From positions 10,044,001 through 10,108,000 of the forward strand of contig NC_046679.1 of NCBI RefSeq assembly GCF_009870125.1: a stretch of DNA of 64,000 nucleotides, given 5' to 3'. The notes under the pieces were generated by a model that did not search any database, was not told the DNA's origin, and saw nothing but the letters and a program-made list of their open reading frames with translations. A program made the translations under genes and the position numbers. This stretch comes from Drosophila pseudoobscura (Eukaryota; Arthropoda; Insecta; Diptera; Drosophilidae). Of the stretch, positions 58,301 to 64,000 are shown one piece after another; position 1 is the stretch's first letter; each line of letters opens with the position of its first letter.

Positions 58301-60840
58301 TAGTCAAGCATATCCCTGCAATCGAATCGGTTTAAGCTTATCAATTCTGAAAAGAAATCCAAAGTCAAATGTACTCCTCCCTCGTTTTGCCACCAATTTA
58401 ACCAGGAATGTGAAGATGAACTCACACAGAAGGGCGAGATGGTCTCGCGCTTGCAAACGAAAGCCTCACAAATTGGTAACATTTTACAATCGCTAGAAAA
58501 GAAGTACGAGTCGAAGCTGAACGATCAGCACGGAGCAGGAGGAGGAGGAGGAGGAAGCGTATTCGGAGGAGGAGCCAACGCCGGGGACCGTTCGCCCAGC
58601 ACCAGACGCCAGCAGAATCTGGAGAAGTTCGAGGCCCTCACCAAGAAGCACAAACACGACGCCGGGCCACCCATGAAGCGGATGCACCTCAAGATGGATG
58701 CCTTTCCGCCGTTCGATCCCAACAAGTATCGCAAGTCCCCATCGAGTGCTGCAGCTGCTGTTGGAACCCAGCCCCTGGAGCCCCTAGAGCCACAGGAAGC
58801 CCAAAGGAATGACCCAAAGACGCCCACATCCGCCAAGTCGCTCAACGATGAGCTGGCCGAGGCGGCAGCAGATATAACCCAACACTTTGGCGGCGATGGA
58901 TCACGCAGCGACTACGCCTTGTCCGGGATTGTGGAAACTGCCGCAGCGAGCGACTCTTAGACGCGTATTAATTGTAGATAAAGAAGAACAGAACCCCATT
59001 AATCTATGTATTGCGAGATATACTGCGCATAGTTGTTGCCTCCTTACTACTCCCATACTATATTTATGTATCCAAGGCCTTGGCGTGCACTCAAAGTCCA
59101 TGTCCATGTACGGGTCCCTAGGCCCATGATAGTGTATAGGAAGCCTAGACAGAGTATATGTAGACTTTGTTAAAGGTTTGACTAATTATATGCAACCTGA
59201 TAGCTTAATTATCTGCCCACTCCCCCTGAGCCCCAAAAGGAACCTTTGAGAGATGGAACAATCATAAATGATGTATGATGATATATGAACAGAACGTATT
59301 TATGTATATATGTAAAAGAAGCTTCAGTTTCAGATTCAAATGAGAACTGTATACACGTATATACACTCAGAGAAAATTACACCCACAAAAATACAGAAAT
59401 CAAATCGTACTCACTTTGGTTTAAACAGAAATGTTTTAAATACGGCTCACATTTAATCTTAATATAAAACACTTCAAAATATATTTAACCTAAATATGAA
59501 AATGTTTAATTTAACTTTGACATGTATTTATTTTAAATATGAAATACACTTAAATAAAATATTTTCATATTTATGGCAAAATGTAAGTGAAAAAACTTTT
59601 GAAATCTATGTTCAAATATTAGAATGTCAGGTCTACTTTTTTTTCTCTGGGTGGTATGCATGGACATACTCGTATTGATATATGTATGCCCTGCCCAACA
59701 GCTGCGCCTATCGCTTATATTGTAATACTGAATGTACTATATGTAATCCTAATCCTAAACCTAGTCGAAGAATACACACAAGTATTGTAATTATAAATAA
59801 ATGTAACTATAATCGTACGCCTTGAAAGCATCCTGCATATACTGCATATATATTCTACTCGTAATGTACTTCTACTTCTACTAAACCCAAAGAGAAACCC
59901 CAAGAAATAAACCTTAACCGACAGTCAGTCAGTCTTTCATTTGCCACCAAAATACTTCCTCTGAGATGGTCCCACGATGGTACAAACGCTTCTTCTCTCT
60001 TTCTCTTTCCGTTGGCAGGACTGCAAGGCCTCGCTAACGCATAAAACGGAGCTGATGGACAAGTTAGAGGACCAAAAGGAGGACATGGCCAGCACGATTG
60101 AGCAGCTGGAGAAGAAGTAAGATCACTTACGGGTGGGGGTGGGGGTGGGGGCATTCTCTCTAGTTCTCTCGTAGATGGTTCCCATCATCAATGTTTGCTT
60201 TCCCTTCAACAGGTGGACCCATGACAAGAGCAACTTGGGCGAGATACTGAAGACCACGTCACAAACGCTAACCACCCAGGTCACGGCCAGCGAAGAGCGG
60301 GCTGCCCGGGCCGAGGCCGAGTCGCGCATTGAGCGCGAGTGGCGAATTTCGCTGCAGGAGAAGGAGATCAAGCTGAAGGAGAAGATAGCCACGCTTCAGG
60401 GTTGCCTCAAGGAGCTGGCCGAGGAGAAGGACAGGAATGAGAAGCTGAGGTTGGATTTGGAAAAGGCGCGGGCCCAGTGGGCCGAGGCGCAGACCACGCT
60501 GGAGGAGCTGGGCATCCAGTTGAGTGAGAGCAAGTTGAAGGTGTCGGAGATGCAGGACAACGAGAAACGACAACGCCAGCTGATGTCGGGATCCTCGCAG
60601 TCGCTGCAAACGATGCCGGAGAGCCTTGGCAGTCCCGGCATCTGGGCGCCCGACTCAATTGCCTCCCACTGCACAGGCTGCGAGCGAGAGTTCAATCTAA
60701 CGCGGCGCAAGCACCACTGCCGCAGCTGTGGGGAGATCTTCTGCAAGGCCTGCTCCGAGCACACGCTGCCACTGCTCAATGCCCAGGGGCAGCCGGGCAA
60801 ACCGGTGCGAGTGTGCAATGCCTGCTATGCAGCAAAATGA
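49339..60840 (+). CDS. CG31064: RUN and FYVE domain protein (RUFY family), long isoform
   Basis: The long form joins 49339-49711, 56936-57369, 57432-57679, 57740-58154, 60019-60116 and 60213-60840 (731 residues). After a disordered N-terminus comes the RUN domain (about 125-290; NLVNICKLVVKELLEQSL, FFIVIEHVLGHGL, IGRARAWLRIALMQKKL), then long coiled coils (NLQAKVESLTTTNALMKEDL, EEKDRNEKLRLDLEKARAQW). The C-terminal FYVE finger (about 665-731) has WAPDSIASHC, the RKHHCR basic motif and RVCNACY. FYVE fingers bind PI3P on early endosomes and RUN domains bind small GTPases, so RUFY proteins tether and move endosomes. Alternative first and last exons exist. A large antisense gene is nested in its intron. 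The symbol rests on recollection of the D. melanogaster map. Confidence 0.92.
49790..52395 (+). mobile_element. Cluster of Helentron/DINE-1-like repeats with internal minisatellite
   Basis: Plus-strand counterparts of the elements at 22.8-25.4 kb. Shared blocks include ACCCTGGGAAATGGATATTA (50114-50133, again near 50350), ATCCCAGGCTCCAA (three times: near 50153, 50401 and 51584), GAGCAATTGGAACGATACTC (52014-52033), TTTCGCTAAAACCTTT (about 52100) and a TATTTTTAAAATGAGACGGTA end (about 52273). Blocks recur in tandem, so this is probably several truncated or nested copies. No coding frame of a transposase or helicase was seen. The family is assigned by style only. Confidence 0.6.
50432..51525. 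repeat. 39-bp minisatellite, about 28 copies
   Basis: A head-to-tail array of a 39-bp unit (TATTCTTGATTTTTATAGAA then TAACTGTTATTATAATTGT). Copies differ mainly at two places, ATAG/ATTG and CTG/CTA, and the two variants tend to go together and alternate. The unit contains the inverted repeat GAATAAC...GTTATTC and, in CTG copies, the near-perfect palindrome AATAACTGTTATT. It sits between two copies of the ATCCCAGGCTCCAA block of the surrounding repeat. Confidence 0.95.
52679..53660 (+). CDS. CG31064: Alternative first coding exon of the RUN/FYVE gene
   Basis: An open 327-residue segment beginning MRGLVEDTKRTK, rich in Ser, Ala, Gln and Thr. It then has an ordered, probably conserved end: NGVQDTIYLCNFRVSVDGEW, ENLIGRRLCDMVGS and NVGLFAEWSHL. 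It ends one base into a codon (CTCT|GTAGGT), the same phase as exon 49339-49711, so both can join the RUN exon at 56936 (S|RDTAEIERSN or A|RDTAEIERSN). With this exon the long protein would be 934 residues. The ATG follows a run of A. The coding evidence is the length of the frame plus matching splice phase. Confidence 0.8.
53661..54284 (+). other. RUFY intron segment before the nested gene
   Basis: CT-rich and AT-rich intronic DNA without an exon that I can support. It lies 3' of the nested antisense gene and probably carries its 3' UTR. Confidence 0.5.
54311..56756 (-). CDS. Nested antisense gene for a single-pass membrane protein
   Basis: Minus-strand exons 55094-56756 and 54311-55032 give 794 residues. 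The product starts with a signal peptide (MNIHVLLALVFFLTPGGC), has an extracellular part of about 430 residues, then a transmembrane helix (WLALFLVVLLLFLLLLIYCC, about 460-480), and a basic Pro/Lys/Glu-rich cytoplasmic tail with repeated (R)RC(D/R)(K/E)(E/D)RCE-type units. No known domain was recognised. A 65-nt stretch at 54413-54477 has perfect intron borders (G|GTGAGA ... CCCCACAG). Removing it shifts the end to a stop at 54285 and gives 781 residues with an equally Lys/Pro-rich tail. The whole gene lies inside an intron of the RUN/FYVE gene on the opposite strand. Confidence 0.8.
57680..57739 (+). other. CG31064: Short intron that stays open when retained
   Basis: A 60-nt intron (GTGGGT..TTTCAG) in the RUN-to-coiled-coil junction. 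Its length is a multiple of three and it has no stop, so retention would insert 20 residues (WVPSSRKP and onward) between HLK and ATVGNLQ. Splicing gives HLN|ATVGNLQAKVE, the family-like sequence. Confidence 0.75.
58406..58960 (+). CDS. CG31064: Alternative terminal exon of the RUN/FYVE gene, without FYVE
   Basis: It follows an acceptor (TTTAACCAG) ending at 58405, phase 0, the same as the donor of exon 57740-58154. It encodes 184 residues: a coiled-coil start (ECEDELTQKGEMVSRL, IGNILQSLEKKYESKL), a glycine run, then a disordered tail ending at a stop at 58958-58960. Transcripts ending here would give RUN plus coiled coil but no FYVE finger (674 residues with the first exon at 49339). A 3' UTR with AATAAA at 59796-59801 follows, before the exon at 60019. 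The opening resembles the start of the competing exon (DCKASLTHKTELMDKL, STIEQLEKKW). Confidence 0.82.
   Translation, partial: ECEDELTQKGEMVSRLQTKASQIGNILQSLEKKYESKLNDQHGAGGGGGGSVFGGGANAGDRSPSTRRQQNLEKFEALTKKHKHDAGPPMKRMHLKMDAFPPFDPNKYRKSPSSAAAAVGTQPLEPLEPQEAQRNDPKTPTSAKSLNDELAEAAADITQHFGGDGSRSDYALSGIVETAAASDS
58961..60018 (+). other. 3' UTR of the short RUFY form and intron of the long form
   Basis: AT-rich sequence with an AATAAA at 59796-59801 and another near 59906. It lies inside the intron that joins exon 57740-58154 to exon 60019-60116. No other coding exon was seen. Confidence 0.6.
59796..59801 (+). terminator. Intronic poly(A) signal for the FYVE-less RUFY form
   Basis: AATAAA 836 nt after the stop at 58960 and 218 nt before the next exon of the long form. 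Confidence 0.45.
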
Positions 60841-61023
60841 TGCAAATATTCACATATACATATATCTATAGATATCTAAGAATTATTGTAATTTGTATTT
60901 GTATGTAGTGAAAAAAAGAACTTGCCTGTGCGAAGCATTCCTAGCTGGCAACACACTGACGTTATACATTGAATTTTGTAATCCAATTATGTAAAACAAT
61001 GCCGCCATTTGTGTGAATTGTTC

Positions 61024-61029
61024 AATAAA
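61024..61029 (+). terminator. Poly(A) signal of the long RUFY form
   Basis: AATAAA in TTCAATAAATGTC, 184 nt after the stop codon of the FYVE-containing form. Confidence 0.6.
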
Positions 61030-61149
61030 TGTCTCAAAATATATTTCTGAGAATCTTTTCGCAGTTTGAATTTCCGTTAGATCATGGTACATCGATATAC
61101 AGCTGTCGACAAGTGTACCCAACACTGCAGCCCTGGCCAATGATATATC

Positions 61150-61575
61150 ATCTCCCTATAATCTCGGGATCGAGATATATATACAGGAATCTAATCAAAT
61201 AATTCAATAGGTCTATATATGGCAATCTTTGAACAAGACATTTTTAATTTTGTTTCAAAACAGCTTGGAAAATGGAAGGTTAACATTAATTCAAGGAAAT
61301 AGGGTATACAGATGTCCATACTCAGAGCTGAAACCAATTAACCGGAAACAATTCCGTACACACATGCAATTTGTGCTTTGACCTTTTTTGTTTAAAACTT
61401 ATTTTAGACAAAATCAAGCAAAAATGACTTCTTAAAATTAGACAGTCGTATAGATAGTTAGTTAATCGATCAAATAAAATTTTGTGTTCAGTGCTGAGAG
61501 TCCTGCCTAGCTAGTTATATCAAACTGAATATTAAAATCGAGGAATATGGTTTCCGATCAAGGGCAGCAAACTAT
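61150..61575 (+). mobile_element. Helentron/DINE-1-like repeat remnant
   Basis: It shares AACAGCTTGGAAAA, AAGGAAATAGGGTATAC, the TCTCGGGATCGAGATATATA block and the TGAATATTAAAATCGAGGAA block with the repeats near 25.0-25.2 kb (opposite strand) and 51.8-52.0 kb (same strand). It is truncated and non-coding. Confidence 0.55.
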
Positions 61576-62093
61576 TAACCCATTGTGAACCAGTGGGTAT
61601 TCAAATACACTCCACGAAAATGATTAAAAAACTTATAGAGCTTTAGCGCAGTAAGGTGAAAGATATCGAACTAATTTTTATTATAATTTAAAAAAAGGGA
61701 AGGATATGATAGGATGGATCTAAAAGAATCTACGAAAAGTATTGTTGTTAGCCGTTTAACTCAAGCTCTTCACATGTTTAAATACAGGGGGGTTAAGTGG
61801 GTTAATCAACAAATCTGCGGTAACAAATGTTTTAGAATTTTAGCTGTTAAAAAATATGGATTTACCACATGCACGTGCTGCGCTATAAACGATTTCGATG
61901 TAAAAAAGCCAAGTAGCACGACCAGCCCATTGGTTAGTTAGCACAACTCCCCCCCGCACTGCTGGCGGCGGCCGCTCTGGCATCGATTTTTATTCGTACC
62001 CGAATGCAGCGGAATTTTACAAAACTTTCCCACTCGAAGCACCCAAAGTAAAGCCAGTCGGATCGGAACGGACCATTCAGAATACGGACGGAT

Positions 62094-64000
62094 ATGAAAG
62101 AGAACGGACACATCACTCTTACGCTCTCGTCAGGGGCGGTAGCCAGCACGGATGAGCGGGGCCGAAAGAGTCTGCGGCGGGTAAGAGGCCATAAATGCCC
62201 CCAAAGAAACAATGAATATTCATACTTATTTTGCACGGTCTAGGCTTGGAATCAGTTGCCGCGTTGTCAACGCAATCTCATTATACTCGGCGTAACGGCC
62301 TTTTGCGTGACGGTCTTGCTCTGTTTAACCGGCGACCAATTGATTGCCGCGAGCATCAAGGATGTCGAGGAGAAGGCCATAGCTTCCCCCTATCAGCTGC
62401 GACGCGAGATCCCACTGCAGAATCCCCACCACCATCCTGACAAGGATAAGGATCTGATCGCTGCTGCTGCTGCTGCCACACCGTCCGCATTAGATAGACG
62501 CCTGCCCAACCCAAACCCAGAGCCCGCTGATGATAAGGTAATTGTCTTCTCTTCACTGATAAGTGCCTAATTGAGAGAACGACAGAACCCCTTTATGATA
62601 AGAGCATAGCGCCATCACCTTAATGACTTAAATTGGTTATTGGTGTCTGAAGTTTGATTCGGGAAAATGGGAGATTGTATAATGATAATTGACTGCTTTC
62701 AGTTTGATGGAAATATTGCCTATGGGGAAGCGAACTCGGCTGAGAATGTGGTTCGAGTGCCAGATACACCAGCTGTGGCACTGCCGGCACTGCTGGACAA
62801 GACAGTGGACAACGACGGCAGCATTGATATACTGAACAATGTGGAGGAGCCCATCGAGCGTCTGCCCATTGAGCAGCTGGACGAACGCGAACAGCTCAAC
62901 GAAGCCATACGGAGTCCCTTACACTTGGGCGGCATCAGCATTAAGCGCCACCTGAAGAAGATTCAGCCGCTCTTGGCCAAGGGGCAGCACTTCCATGGCG
63001 CCACAAACGAGCGACAATCCGCGGTAGTGGCTGCCTTCAAGCACTCCTGGGCCGGCTACCAGAAGTACGCCTGGGGTCACGACAACCTGAAGCCCGTCTC
63101 GCAGTTCTCCCACGAATGGTTCGGCCTGGGGCTGACTATTGTCGACGCTCTGGACACCATGTACATAATGGGGCTCGATGAGGGTGAGTGACCACTGATT
63201 TAATCATCCGATCTAAGATCTAAGCTGTTTGGTTCCCGCAGAGTTCAAGGAGGCTCGTGACTGGGTGGATCTTTCCCTGCGCTTCAGCACGAAGCGCGAT
63301 GTGAATCTCTTTGAGGTGACAATACGTGTGCTGGGCGGTCTGCTGTCTGCATACCATTTGAGCGGCGACACGATGTTCCTCAGCAAGTCGGCGGAATTGG
63401 GTAATCGCCTGCTGCCGGCCTTCCTCTCGCCCTCGGGCATTCCCTATTCGGATGTGAATCTCGGCGACCTGTCCGCCCACTCGCCCAAATGGTCGCCGGA
63501 CAGCTCCACCAGCGAGGTAACCACCATCCAGCTGGAGTTCCGTGACCTGAGTAGGTCCACAAATATTTCCATTTATGAGAACGTAAGTCCAAACACCAGC
63601 ATCTGCGTCTGTTCTCCCAAGCCCAAAAGCTAATAAGGCACATGTACATTTCAGGTCGTAAATAAGGTAAATGAGAAGGTCCACGAGCTGGACAAGACCG
63701 ATGGACTGGTGCCCATATTCATCAACGCCAACACGGGCACCTTCCGCAACTATGCCACCATTTCGCTGGGAGCCCGTGGCGACTCCTACTATGAGTATCT
63801 GCTCAAGCAGTGGATTCAGACAGGCCGCAATGATAACGACAAGTGAGTAGAACAGTAGAGAAGGAGTTTATAGACCTATCACACTCGATTCGTTGCAGTC
63901 TCATTCTGGATTATATGCAGGCCATTGATGGGGTGCTCACGAAGCTGATGCGCCGCACCCCGCGTGAGCACTGGGTGTACATTGGGGAGCTGATCAACGG
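62094..64000 (+). CDS. alpha-Man-Ib: ER class I alpha-1,2-mannosidase (GH47, MAN1B1-like), 3' end outside window
   Basis: Six exons are visible, 62094-62180, 62244-62537, 62703-63183, 63242-63582, 63655-63842 and 63899-64000, and the gene runs off the window. The 29-residue first exon is cytoplasmic; exon 2 opens [11 protein letters not shown], matching the WxQLxRxQRN of human MAN1B1, followed by the signal anchor ([17 protein letters not shown], about 41-57). A variable stem leads to the GH47 (alpha/alpha)7 catalytic domain: [82 protein letters not shown] and [12 protein letters not shown]. The enzyme trims a mannose from N-glycans of misfolded ER glycoproteins for quality control and degradation. 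The catalytic acid and Ca-binding C-terminus are beyond the edge. The symbol is less certain than the family. Confidence 0.93.

Larger units (their letters stand above)
60841..62093. other. Region between the RUFY gene and the alpha-mannosidase gene
   Basis: The RUFY poly(A) signal AATAAA is at 61024-61029. The middle is a repeat remnant (61150-61575). The right end (61930-62093) is GC-richer and is probably the promoter and leader of the mannosidase gene. Two short open frames, 60883-61140 (minus) and 61714-61941 (plus), have no recognisable family. Confidence 0.5.

Noticed and set aside
61714-61941. 75-codon plus-strand frame (MDLKESTKSIVV...)
   Set aside because: Looks moderately protein-like but shows no family signature and lies between a repeat remnant and the mannosidase promoter; left uncalled.

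Overview
The window is nuclear DNA from a fly of the genus Drosophila. The genes have short introns (mostly 55 to 75 nt, GT..AG) and insect-type CA/GT microsatellites. The gene set, from what I remember of the D. melanogaster map, belongs to one neighbourhood of chromosome arm 3R (Muller element E, around 97F): l(3)mbt, woc, TfIIA-L, pelle, TTLL6B, DNA polymerase alpha 73 kDa subunit and the RUN/FYVE gene CG31064. Protein divergence from D. melanogaster and the style of the interspersed repeats suggest the obscura group, which is an inference. Exon chains were built by hand from splice consensus; every complete CDS sums to a whole number of codons.

Layout. 0.4-1.5 kb: an intronless V-ATPase subunit d gene. 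1.5-8 kb: a long leader and a Myb/SANT-like DNA-binding protein. 8.8-11.4 kb: two small minus-strand genes, a CHIC-type palmitoylated protein and the SCOC short coiled-coil protein. 13.5-20.1 kb: l(3)mbt. 20.3-22.7 kb: a head-to-head pair of paralogous BTB genes. 22.7-26.4 kb: a repeat island holding a broken copy of part of an LRP5/6 (arrow-like) gene between direct repeats of a Helentron/DINE-1-like element, plus a clean hAT-type MITE. 26.5-32.4 kb: woc. 34.0-36.4 kb: TfIIA-L (minus) and 36.9-38.6 kb pelle (plus), sharing a divergent promoter region. 38.9-41.2 kb: TTLL6B. 42.7-43.6 kb: a small filamin-repeat protein. 45.4-46.6 kb: a MADF-like/BESS-like protein. 47.2-49.0 kb: DNA polymerase alpha subunit B (minus). 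49.3-60.8 kb: the RUFY-type RUN/FYVE gene, with two alternative first exons, an alternative 3' end, a long intron filled with repeat elements and a 39-bp minisatellite, and an antisense nested membrane-protein gene. 62.1-64.0 kb: an ER class I alpha-mannosidase cut by the window edge.

The genes are mostly housekeeping or chromatin/transcription genes (l(3)mbt, woc, TfIIA-L, DNA polymerase alpha), packed as divergent or convergent pairs. They share compact promoters, two with perfect DRE octamers, but not a pathway. pelle is the Toll-pathway kinase, TTLL6B modifies tubulin, and the RUFY gene and alpha-mannosidase serve endosomes and ER quality control. The most unusual items are the gene-fragment-bearing repeat island, the hairpin-prone minisatellite in the RUFY intron, a 9-nt micro-exon in TfIIA-L, and the isoform architecture of the RUFY gene. 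I recognised no tRNA, rRNA, CRISPR or retroviral element, but the scan for small RNAs was by eye.
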